Assembly (NCBI GenBank): GCA_029564935.1 | Contig: JAKQPD010000289.1 | Coordinates: 1-36,453 of the forward strand | DNA from: Bacteroidota bacterium | Lineage (GTDB): Bacteria; Bacteroidota; Bacteroidia; Bacteroidales; VadinHA17 | Direction of reading: 5' to 3' | Length of the DNA: 36,453 nucleotides | Part shown: positions 8,059-15,160 of the stretch, piece by piece | Layout: the number at the start of each line of letters is the position of its first letter | Numbering within the stretch: position 1 is the first letter of the stretch | Notes under the pieces: model-generated | What the model was told of the DNA's origin: nothing | Databases searched by the model: none | The model's input: only the letters and a program-made list of their open reading frames with translations | Made by a program: the position numbers and the translations under genes

Positions 8059-8066
8059 CAAATATA
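8059..8066 (-). promoter_or_regulatory. -7 promoter box for rpmH
   Basis: Minus-strand TATATTTG matches TAnnTTTG exactly, 42 nt ahead of the rpmH ATG. A convincing -33 TTTG at standard spacing is not visible. Confidence 0.5.
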
Positions 8067-8100
8067 GTTAAATTTTCAAATAATAAAATCCCTGCGGATA

Positions 8101-8137
8101 TTTTTTAACCGCAAAGAGCGCAAAGGTTATCACAAAG
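8101..8137 (+). repeat. Short intergenic repeat, family 2 (copy 1)
   Basis: The stretch contains TTAACCGCAAAGAGCGCAAA followed by GGTTATCACAAAG. A diverged copy in the opposite orientation occurs at 22541-22573 in the tdk/murF gap (TTAAACCACACGAAGGACAC then AAAGGTCAT). Both sit in non-coding DNA. The function is unknown. Confidence 0.5.
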
Positions 8138-8173
8138 TGTACCACCTTAAAGACCTCAGGAACATCAACCACA

Positions 8174-8258
8174 ATAACTCCTTCCCTTCTTGCCACCCCT
8201 TGCCCCCAGGGGGGCACTCAGACTCAAAAGTCCCTAGGGGGATTTAGGGGTGAGTTAT
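8174..8258 (-). repeat. Palindromic intergenic repeat, family 1 (copy A)
   Basis: An 85-bp unit bounded by the inverted heptamers ATAACTC (8174-8180) and GAGTTAT (8252-8258). Read on the minus strand it contains ACCCCTAAATCCCCCTAGGG then ACTTTTGA, and later GCCCCCCTGGGGG. The same order of blocks is found on the plus strand at 13098-13212. There is no ORF inside. With copy 1 of family 2 and the rpmH promoter it fills the 296-nt gap between rpmH and rsmG. Confidence 0.6.
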
Positions 8259-8312
8259 ATAGTAGGACACAGAGGGATACAGTAAATTAACAATATTTAC
8301 GGATAAAAAAGA

Positions 8313-8945
8313 TTAAGAGGAAGGCACAGGGAGGTAGACTATTTTCTTTGTTTCAAAAAATGGTTCGGGGAAGAAATCCTTTATTTCCCATATCCTGACA
8401 GAACTTCCAAATCTCCCCAGTTCTCGGCTCAGATCGCCGCCTTTCAGACAGATTATACCATTAACCGGGTTGTTTTCGCTATTTGAAATAATATTCTTTT
8501 TTGTCAGTTGAACAAAACCCGGGAATTCCATTACAGCCCTGCTGATTATAAAGTCAAATTTCCCGGTTTCCTCTTCAATTCTTTTTCTTATGAATCTGAC
8601 ATTATCAAGTTTTAATTCTTCAGCGACTGCTGATACAACCTTAATCTTTTTGCCTATTGAATCAAGAAGTGTGAATTCCGAACCTGGAAAGAGAATAGAA
8701 AGAGGTATTCCCGGGAATCCTCCTCCGGTTCTAACGTCAAGGATCCGGGTTCCGGGCTTAAAGCTGATGATCCTGGCAATGGACAGGGAATGAAGGACAT
8801 GGTGAATGTAGAAATTATCAATATCCTTTCTTGAAATGACATTTATCCTGTTGTTCCACTCTTCATACAGCGGTTTGAGAGATGAAATTTTCTTTCTCTG
8901 GTCTTCTGAGAGTGACGGGAAATATCTGAAAATTATTTCAGGCAT
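8313..8945 (-). CDS. rsmG: 16S rRNA (guanine-527 N7) methyltransferase RsmG
   Basis: The 210-residue protein matches the RsmG/GidB family: an N-terminal helical part (PLYEEWNNRINVISRKD), then the SAM-binding loop ILDVRTGGGFPGIPLSILFP, and LKLDNVRFIRKRIEE. RsmG methylates G527 of 16S rRNA, and its loss gives low-level streptomycin resistance in other bacteria. Residue 72, normally Gly in the D-V-G-T-G motif, is Arg here (codon AGA at 8732-8730), which is unexpected in motif I. The start codon overlaps the sigma-factor stop by one base (TAATG), suggesting translational coupling. The rest of the protein looks intact and the length is normal. Confidence 0.93.
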   Translation of the reverse strand: MPEIIFRYFPSLSEDQRKKISSLKPLYEEWNNRINVISRKDIDNFYIHHVLHSLSIARIISFKPGTRILDVRTGGGFPGIPLSILFPGSEFTLLDSIGKKIKVVSAVAEELKLDNVRFIRKRIEEETGKFDFIISRAVMEFPGFVQLTKKNIISNSENNPVNGIICLKGGDLSRELGRFGSSVRIWEIKDFFPEPFFETKKIVYLPVPSS

Positions 8946-9541
8946 TACCTGGCGCCGGTTTTCACGAATATATTGTAAAGCAGGGTCTTGGCCCGGTATA
9001 ACTGTGCTTTTACAGTTCCTATCGGTATTTTAAGCTCCGCTGATATCTCCTCATAGGAAAATTCCTTGTAATATCTGAGTTCTATTATCTCCCTGTAGGG
9101 CGATTTCAGCTGGGTTACTATTTTCCTGAGAGTGGCTATCTTCTGGTCATTTATCAGCGCCTCTTCAGGATCGGGGAGGTCGGACTGGATATTTACTGTC
9201 ATCGTATCCATGATGTCCTTATCCTGATTGACAGGGATGGGCGATGATTGCTTCTTCCTGATGAAATCGATGCAATTGTTGGTAGCAATCATAAAAAGCC
9301 ATGTGCTGAATGCAAAGCGTGGCGTATAGCTGTCGATGCTCCTGAATGCCTTGCCGAAGGCCTCAATAGTAAGATCCTCGGCATCAATCGGATTATTTAC
9401 CATTTTCAGCAGCATGAAATAAATTGAATCCCTGTAACGGTTCATCAGCCCGGCAAAAGCTTTTTCATTACCTTTTTTTGCATCTTCAACAAGAATAAGG
9501 TCGGCCTTCGCTTTTTCTGAAAGCTCCTGGTTTACTTCCAT
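8945..9541 (-). CDS. Sigma-70 family (ECF-type) RNA polymerase sigma factor
   Basis: A 198-residue two-domain sigma factor. Region 2 spans about 25-95 (DSIYFMLLKMVNNPIDAEDL, then FSTWLFMIATNNCIDFIRKK) and region 4 about 130-190 (SPYREIIELRYYKEFSYEEI, then IGTVKAQLYRAK). Regions 1.1 and 3 are absent, as in ECF sigma factors. No anti-sigma gene or FecR-like gene flanks it, so regulation is not visible from context. Its start overlaps the upstream glycosyltransferase by 10 nt and its stop overlaps rsmG by one base, so the three genes are probably translated as a coupled set. The gene order GT > sigma > rsmG links envelope work and ribosome modification in one transcript. Confidence 0.93.
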   Translation of the reverse strand: MEVNQELSEKAKADLILVEDAKKGNEKAFAGLMNRYRDSIYFMLLKMVNNPIDAEDLTIEAFGKAFRSIDSYTPRFAFSTWLFMIATNNCIDFIRKKQSSPIPVNQDKDIMDTMTVNIQSDLPDPEEALINDQKIATLRKIVTQLKSPYREIIELRYYKEFSYEEISAELKIPIGTVKAQLYRAKTLLYNIFVKTGAR

Positions 9542-10662
9542 TTGTTTTTACCCGATCTGCTAATTGTATTGCTAACAAAAATAACACTGTTTATCACAGG
9601 GGAAAAGATATCAAAAAATAATGAATATCCGGCTATCCCCTTTTCGTTTAATATCTTCTGTCCCTGAACAAGGACTATAATCTGGCTTATAAATCTTATT
9701 CCGAAAATCGCTGCGGTGACCTGCCACAGGAATAAAGGTATCATCAGTATTATGAAAGAAATATAGAAAAGCATCCTGGTGAGAGGTTCCGTGATTATCA
9801 GGAACTTATGCCGTGTCTTATAATACGGGGCGGCAGTAAAATGTCTTTTTTTCTGTATTATCCAGTCTTTGAGGGTGGTACAGGGTAACGACATGGTGTG
9901 GCTGTCTTTCCTGAAATCTACCCGGGTATTTGTTCCGGTGGCGTTGGCATTTACAAAAAGATCATCATCGCCTGAGATCACATGGGTATGCCCTTCGAAT
10001 CCCTTCTTTCTGAAAAACAACGATTTCCTGTAAGCCATATTACGACCCACACCCATATAGGGGATACCTCTTATTGCCATTCCCAGATACTGAAGCGCGA
10101 TCATAAAAGTATCATAACGGATATATTTGTTCAGCAGACCTTCCCTTTTCATATATCCGCTATAACCAAGTACCAGCTCGGTCTTTTCATCAAAATTTGA
10201 TGCCATTCCTGTTATCCAGCCAGGTGATGCTGCCTTGCAATCAGAATCTGTAAAAAGGAGTATTTCATTCGAAGCTGCCTTGATCCCGATGAACTGGGCA
10301 AATTTCTTGTTGTGTGTGAAACGGGGATCTTTACTGACTGTTGATATCTTTAATCCCGGATATTTAAGAAGGAAACTTCCAAGTACACTATAGGTTTCAT
10401 CCTCCGAGCAATCATCGACCACGATGACTTCAAAATCGGGATAATCCTGCTCCAGGATTGAAGGGAGGAAATTGCGCAGGTTCTCTGCCTCATTTCTTGC
10501 ACAGATTATAACTGAAACAGGCTGCCTGCCGGTATTTGCCTGGGGATGCCTGTATCGGGGGACTGCATAATAGAACCGGAGATAATAGAACAACTGCACC
10601 GCCGCTGACAGTGCAAATACAATAAATACGACCGAAAGGAAAAGGTTTTCCTGAAAAATCAT
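9532..10662 (-). CDS. Family 2 glycosyltransferase, membrane-bound
   Basis: The 376-residue protein has an N-terminal membrane helix (about 7-27), a GT-A domain and two or three C-terminal helices (about 300-355). Within the GT-A domain are PVSVIICARNEAENL, VIVVDDCSED, the metal-binding LFTDSDC, and GDDDLFVN as likely acidic catalytic site, followed by a QKKRHF motif that resembles the QxxRW of processive GT2 enzymes. It most likely transfers a sugar from a nucleotide donor to a lipid or polysaccharide at the inner membrane. The substrate cannot be predicted. First gene of the GT > sigma > rsmG group; a weak TAnnTTTG-like box (TAATATTG) lies about 20 nt upstream. Confidence 0.88.
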   Translation of the reverse strand: MIFQENLFLSVVFIVFALSAAVQLFYYLRFYYAVPRYRHPQANTGRQPVSVIICARNEAENLRNFLPSILEQDYPDFEVIVVDDCSEDETYSVLGSFLLKYPGLKISTVSKDPRFTHNKKFAQFIGIKAASNEILLFTDSDCKAASPGWITGMASNFDEKTELVLGYSGYMKREGLLNKYIRYDTFMIALQYLGMAIRGIPYMGVGRNMAYRKSLFFRKKGFEGHTHVISGDDDLFVNANATGTNTRVDFRKDSHTMSLPCTTLKDWIIQKKRHFTAAPYYKTRHKFLIITEPLTRMLFYISFIILMIPLFLWQVTAAIFGIRFISQIIVLVQGQKILNEKGIAGYSLFFDIFSPVINSVIFVSNTISRSGKNKWK

Positions 10663-10767
10663 TGAACTTTCATAATCCGGTCACAATATTAGCAAGATAA
10701 TCGGAATCCGGGAGAATAGTTTTCAACAAAAATGATCTCATAATTTTCTAAGGCCGCATGGATGAAT

Positions 10768-10775
10768 TACATTTG
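10768..10775 (+). promoter_or_regulatory. -7 promoter box that fixes the tgt start
   Basis: TACATTTG matches TAnnTTTG exactly. It lies downstream of the first possible ATG (10758) and 24 nt ahead of the ATG at 10800, which favours the latter as the true tgt start. Confidence 0.55.
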
Positions 10776-10799
10776 TGCTGCTGTTTACGGATCATTTTT

Positions 10800-11927
10800 A
10801 TGTTTGAAATCAGGACAAAAGATAAGGATACAAGAGCCAGGACGGGTGTTCTCCGGACAGACCACGGGGATATACCTACTCCCATCTTCATGCCTGTAGG
10901 TACCGGAGGAACCGTGAAAGGTATACTTCAGCGCGATCTGGAGGAAGATATTGATGCAAGGATCATCCTGGGAAATACCTATCATCTCTATCTTCGTCCG
11001 GGTACTGAAATACTTAAAGAGGCCGGAGGACTTCACAGGTTCATGTCATGGGAAAGGCCTATCCTCACTGACAGTGGCGGTTATCAGGTATTCTCCCTTG
11101 CAAACAACAGAAAGCTGACAGACGAAGGGATTGTGTTCAAATCCCATATTGACGGATCCAGACATGTCTTTACACCAGAGAATACTGTAGATATTCAGAG
11201 GGTAATAGGGGCCGATATAATTATGGCCCTTGACGAGTGCGCCCCCTTCCCCTGCGATCACCGGTATGCTGAAAGATCCGTTGATCTGACCCATCAATGG
11301 CTCGACAGGGCTGTTGAAAGATTCCGGGGCAGTGAACCTGTATGGGGATGGCAACAGTATCTTTTCCCTATTGTCCAGGGCGGTATTTTTGATGATCTCA
11401 GAAAATTATCTGCAGAAAAGATAGCTTCGAAAGATATGGCCGGCAATGCGATCGGAGGATTATCTGTCGGGGAACCTGCTGAAGAGATGTACAGGACTAT
11501 CGAGATCGTTAATGAGATACTGCCCGAAGACAGGCCAAGATACCTGATGGGGGTGGGAAGCCCTGCAAATATCCTCGAAGCCATAGAAAGAGGTATCGAC
11601 ATGTTCGATTGTGTTATGCCTACCCGTAACGGACGTAACGGAATGCTATTTACATCACAGGGGATAATAAACATAAGGAACAAACGATGGGCCAACGATT
11701 TCAGTCCGATAGATCCTGAAGGACCGTCGGCAGTAAGCCTTATATACTCAAAGGCCTATCTGAGACATCTTGTGATTTCCGGCGAAATGCTTGGAGGACA
11801 GATTTCAAGCCTTCAAAACCTGGCATTCTATCTGAAACTGGCTGGCGATGCCAGGAAAAAAATTGAGGAAGGGGATTTTAAAAGATGGAAAGACAAAACG
11901 ATAAAAAAGGTCTCGGAAAAAATCTGA
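10800..11927 (+). CDS. tgt: tRNA-guanine (queuine) transglycosylase, lacking zinc ligands
   Basis: The 375-residue protein starts MFEIRTKDKDTRARTG, as the family does; the upstream ATG at 10758 would add 14 unrelated residues and span the promoter box. It has DSGGYQVFSL with the catalytic Asp91, GGLSVGEP, and MFDCVMPTRNGRNG with the nucleophile Asp270. Tgt swaps the wobble guanine of GUN-anticodon tRNAs for preQ1 in bacteria. The usual C-X-C-X2-C...H zinc site is missing: the aligned residues are Gly308, Ser310, Ser313 and Gln339. Substrate-site motifs are kept, so the enzyme may be active with a metal-free fold. It overlaps the permease gene by 43 nt and is probably co-transcribed with it. 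Confidence 0.95.
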   Translation: MFEIRTKDKDTRARTGVLRTDHGDIPTPIFMPVGTGGTVKGILQRDLEEDIDARIILGNTYHLYLRPGTEILKEAGGLHRFMSWERPILTDSGGYQVFSLANNRKLTDEGIVFKSHIDGSRHVFTPENTVDIQRVIGADIIMALDECAPFPCDHRYAERSVDLTHQWLDRAVERFRGSEPVWGWQQYLFPIVQGGIFDDLRKLSAEKIASKDMAGNAIGGLSVGEPAEEMYRTIEIVNEILPEDRPRYLMGVGSPANILEAIERGIDMFDCVMPTRNGRNGMLFTSQGIINIRNKRWANDFSPIDPEGPSAVSLIYSKAYLRHLVISGEMLGGQISSLQNLAFYLKLAGDARKKIEEGDFKRWKDKTIKKVSEKI

Positions 11928-13021
11928 GATCCCTGAAGCCTAAAATAATCGATTTCTATATAATCAGGAAGTTCCTGGGAACCTTCCTGTTCTGTCTTGC
12001 CCTGATATTGACAATTGCCGTCGTTTTCGACCTTTCGGAAAAGCTTGATAATTTTATGGAAAAGGAAGCCCCGTGGCAGGCGGTCGTGTTTGATTACTAC
12101 CTTAATTTCATTCCCTATTTTGCCACATTGTTTGCTCCGCTGTTCGTCTTCATAACTGTCATTTTCTTTACTTCAAGAATGGCTGTCAACACTGAAATAA
12201 TTGCCATACTTAACAGCGGCATGAGCTTTCGCAGAATGATGTGGCCGTATTTCCTCTCCTCCCTTGTAATTGCAGTAGTGATTTTTTATCTCACCAACTT
12301 CATGATCCCGCATGCCAACCTTATCAGGCTCGATTTCGAAGATAAGTATTACAGACCCCGGGGAAGGAGGTTGAATATTGAAAATGTCCACCGCCAGGTC
12401 TATCCCAATGTATATGTTTATATTGAATCTTACAGCCCTATTTATATGCGGGGAAGGAACTTCACTATTGAGAAATTTGATGAAGATGGCAAACTGGTCT
12501 CCAAAATATCAGCTCCTACAGTTACATGGGATTCAGTTTCAAATAAATGGTCTGTCCTGAATTATACTCTCCGTGAAATAAACGGGATGGAAGATGTTGT
12601 CACAAAAGGAACGAGTATCGATACGACTCTGATTATCCGGCCTGAAGATTTTTCGAGAGATCCGAGCTTTGTCGGCACAATGACATACAAGGAACTGGAT
12701 GAGTACATTGACCTGCTGAAGCTTCAGGGATCGGAAGAAATTAAGGTTTTTCTTATAGAAAAGCACAGGCGTTTTGCAAGCCCCTTCGCCGTATTTATCC
12801 TTACCCTGATAGGGGTAACACTGTCGTCAAGAAAAGTAAGGGGAGGTATCGGGATGAATATCGGGATAGGTCTGGCGCTGAGCTTTTCATACATCTTTTT
12901 TCAGCAGTTCGCATCGCAGTTTTCTCTGAAAGGGAACCTGAGCCCCCTGCTGGCGGAATGGATACCGAACATGATTTATATGGTTATTGGTGTGGTGCTT
13001 TACAAATTGGCACCGAAATAG
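11885..13021 (+). CDS. LptF/LptG (YjgP/YjgQ) family lipopolysaccharide export permease
   Basis: A 378-residue inner-membrane protein with helices at about 30-50, 72-95 and 104-125, a large periplasmic domain (about 130-300), and three C-terminal helices (about 300-375), the LptF/LptG layout. Typical motifs are IDFYIIRKFLGTFLFCLALI near the start and TSRMAVNTEIIAILNSGMSF after helix 3. LptF and LptG pair with the LptB ATPase to extract lipopolysaccharide from the inner membrane and pass it to LptC/LptA. The ATG at 11885 lies inside tgt, giving a 43-nt overlap; no other in-frame Met precedes the first helix. The tgt-permease order is frequent in Bacteroidetes. LptF versus LptG cannot be settled from this sequence. 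Confidence 0.92.
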   Translation: MERQNDKKGLGKNLRSLKPKIIDFYIIRKFLGTFLFCLALILTIAVVFDLSEKLDNFMEKEAPWQAVVFDYYLNFIPYFATLFAPLFVFITVIFFTSRMAVNTEIIAILNSGMSFRRMMWPYFLSSLVIAVVIFYLTNFMIPHANLIRLDFEDKYYRPRGRRLNIENVHRQVYPNVYVYIESYSPIYMRGRNFTIEKFDEDGKLVSKISAPTVTWDSVSNKWSVLNYTLREINGMEDVVTKGTSIDTTLIIRPEDFSRDPSFVGTMTYKELDEYIDLLKLQGSEEIKVFLIEKHRRFASPFAVFILTLIGVTLSSRKVRGGIGMNIGIGLALSFSYIFFQQFASQFSLKGNLSPLLAEWIPNMIYMVIGVVLYKLAPK

Positions 13022-13066
13022 TTTCAATTAATCATACAATTTCCTTAAACTTGTAACCCTGTTTAG

Positions 13067-13230
13067 AGAGACTGCGTGAAAAGCATGCTCCTGTCGTCTT
13101 ACCCCTAAATCCCTGCCTGCGCTGTCGCTCCGGCAGGCAGGCCCACGGGGGGGGACTTGTTGAACTACTGAAACTTATAAAGCCCCCCTTGGTGGGGGTG
13201 GGGGTAGATAAGGATTTTCACACAGTCTCT
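13067..13230 (+). mobile_element. MITE-like element with 16-bp terminal inverted repeats (family 1, copy B)
   Basis: The ends are AGAGACTGCGTGAAAA (13067-13082) and TTTTCACACAGTCTCT (13215-13230), which are inverted repeats matching at 15 of 16 positions. Inside is a family 1 core (13098-13212) with ACCCCTAAATCCC, GGGGACTTGTTGAACT and GCCCCCCTTGG, and a nested hairpin whose arms are CCTGCCTG (13112-13119) and CAGGCAGG (13134-13141). No ORF or clear target-site duplication is present. It fills most of the 244-nt gap between the permease and carboxyltransferase genes. Confidence 0.55.
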
Positions 13231-13265
13231 GGACCAGGCAGATAATTTTTTTAATAAAGGTAACA

Positions 13266-14810
13266 ATGGCGCTTAACAGTAAGATAAAGGAGCTGAAGGA
13301 AAAGCGGGAAAAGCTTCTCCTCGGCGGGGGTCAGCAGGCTATTGAAAAGCAGAAAGCAATGGGCAAGCGTACTGCCAGGGAACGTATTATGACCCTTCTC
13401 GACCAGGGTTCCTTCACGGAATATGATCTCTTTGTTGAACATGATGCCCGTGATTTTGATATGGACAAGAAATCACTGCCCAGCGACGGAGTGATCATCG
13501 GATCCGGAACCATCGACGGATCTCCTGTGGCTATCTATGCCCAGGATTTCACCGTTGCAGGCGGCTCTCTCGGACTTATGCACTCGAGAAAGATTACCAA
13601 GATCATGGACCATGCTCTCAGGATGAGGGTGCCTTTAATAGGTATCAATGATTCGGGCGGGGCAAGGATACAGGAAGGAGTGAACTCCCTTGCAGGTTAT
13701 GGAGAAATATTCTTCAGAAATACAATTTCGAGCGGTGTGATCCCGCAGATATCAGTTATACTTGGCCCCTGTGCAGGCGGTGCTGTCTATTCACCTGCTC
13801 TTACCGATTTCGTTTTCGTTGTCGACAAGATTTCAAAAATGTTCATAACAGGCCCGGAAGTAATAAAAACAGTTCTTGGCGAGGAAATTTCAATGGAAGA
13901 TCTGGGCGGAGCCCGCGTACACAGCGAGATTACAGGAAATGCACATTTTTACTCGGAAAGCGAAGATGAATGTTTCGCCGGCATAAAAAAACTGGTCTCA
14001 TTCATCCCGCGGAATAACAGCACTAAGGCAGGTGTCATTGAGCCTGCAGAACCGCTTCCCGGATTCAATATTGATAAGATAGTTCCTGACGATCCTACAT
14101 TACCCTATGATGTAAGGGATGTTATCAGAGCTGTAACCGACAGATCCGATTTCTTTGAGATAATGGAACACTATGCAAAGAACATTGTAATTGGCTTTGG
14201 ACGGATTGAAGGTCGTACGACCGGTTTCGTTGCAAACCAGCCGATCGAAATGGCGGGAGTCCTGGATGTTGATTCATCCGATAAAGCTGCAAGATTCATC
14301 CGCTACTGCGATGCATTCAACATACCCATAATCACTTTTGTTGATATACCCGGATACCTTCCGGGTGTTGACCAGGAACATGCGGGAGTGATACGCCATG
14401 GTGCAAAGATACTGTATTCATACAGCGAAGCCACGGTGCCCAAAATAACAGTTATCCTGCGGAAAGCTTACGGCGGCGGATATATTGCAATGGGCTCACG
14501 TCACCTGAGAGCTGATTATGTTCTTGCATGGCCTACAGCTGAGATCGCCGTGATGGGTCCCGAAGGAGCAGCAAATATTATATTCAGGAAAGATATAATG
14601 TCATCGGATGATCCCGAAGAAACAAGAAAACAAAAGGTTGAAGAATATAAGAAGAAATTTGCAAATCCTTATGTGGCAGCATCAAAAGGATATGTGGATG
14701 CTGTGATAGAACCTTCAGAAACAAGAAGATTCCTTAAACATTCAATTATTGTATCGGAGAATAAGGAGGTACAAATGCCTCAGAAGAAACACGGACTGCC
14801 GCCTTTCTGA
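13266..14810 (+). CDS. Acyl-CoA carboxyltransferase subunit (methylmalonyl-CoA decarboxylase alpha / propionyl-CoA carboxylase beta type)
   Basis: The 514-residue protein is a complete biotin-dependent carboxyltransferase with both crotonase-like halves. Oxyanion-hole regions are visible as NDSGGARIQEGVNSLAGYGE and GPCAGGAVYSP in the N-half, and RKAYGGGYIAMGSRH in the C-half; DIPGYLPGVDQEHAGVIRHG is also typical. It moves a carboxyl group between biotin and an acyl-CoA, most likely propionyl- or methylmalonyl-CoA. The biotin carrier follows 31 nt later. No biotin carboxylase and no membrane beta subunit are adjacent, so the context does not tell decarboxylation (sodium pumping) from carboxylation. 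meaB about 19 kb away supports a methylmalonyl-CoA pathway in this organism. Confidence 0.93.
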   Translation: MALNSKIKELKEKREKLLLGGGQQAIEKQKAMGKRTARERIMTLLDQGSFTEYDLFVEHDARDFDMDKKSLPSDGVIIGSGTIDGSPVAIYAQDFTVAGGSLGLMHSRKITKIMDHALRMRVPLIGINDSGGARIQEGVNSLAGYGEIFFRNTISSGVIPQISVILGPCAGGAVYSPALTDFVFVVDKISKMFITGPEVIKTVLGEEISMEDLGGARVHSEITGNAHFYSESEDECFAGIKKLVSFIPRNNSTKAGVIEPAEPLPGFNIDKIVPDDPTLPYDVRDVIRAVTDRSDFFEIMEHYAKNIVIGFGRIEGRTTGFVANQPIEMAGVLDVDSSDKAARFIRYCDAFNIPIITFVDIPGYLPGVDQEHAGVIRHGAKILYSYSEATVPKITVILRKAYGGGYIAMGSRHLRADYVLAWPTAEIAVMGPEGAANIIFRKDIMSSDDPEETRKQKVEEYKKKFANPYVAASKGYVDAVIEPSETRRFLKHSIIVSENKEVQMPQKKHGLPPF

Positions 14811-14841
14811 TCTCTGAATTTCAATAATAAACTGTCATACT

Positions 14842-15159
14842 ATGGAAAAAGACCTTAAACCGGAGGTACTGAATATAGACACCAGCCTTTACATTACCAG
14901 GATCAGTAACAAATTCAGGAACCGGAAACCCTGGGTAAAACCTGATCCGCGATCTGTTCTGAGCAGTATTCCGGGTACAATTCTTGATATTCTTGTGAAA
15001 CCGGGACAGGAAGTTAAGAAGGGAGAGGAACTCATGATTCTTGAATCCATGAAAATGCAGAACATGCTTAAGGCTGCATCCGGAGGCAGGATACGGACTA
15101 TTCCCGTAAAGAAGGGCGACAAGGTTGCAAAGGGAACATTGCTCCTTGAATTTGACTGA
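14842..15159 (+). CDS. Biotin carboxyl carrier protein (biotinyl domain)
   Basis: The 105-residue protein ends with a biotinyl domain (about 45-105): PGTILDILVKPGQEVKKGEE, the biotinylation motif ESMKMQ whose first Lys should carry biotin, and a closing beta-strand KGTLLLEFD. The N-terminal 45 residues are polar and lack the Ala/Pro-rich hinge seen in many decarboxylase gamma subunits. It shuttles carboxylated biotin between partner active sites. It is the immediate downstream neighbour of the carboxyltransferase, so the two form a minimal operon. Its stop lies 1 nt from the convergent ispE stop. Confidence 0.92.
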   Translation: MEKDLKPEVLNIDTSLYITRISNKFRNRKPWVKPDPRSVLSSIPGTILDILVKPGQEVKKGEELMILESMKMQNMLKAASGGRIRTIPVKKGDKVAKGTLLLEFD

Positions 15160-15160
15160 T

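Noticed and set aside
7858-8945. Replication origin suggested by rpmH and rsmG being close together
   Set aside because: No dnaA, DnaA-box cluster, rnpA, yidC or mnmG is present, so the proximity alone does not support an origin.
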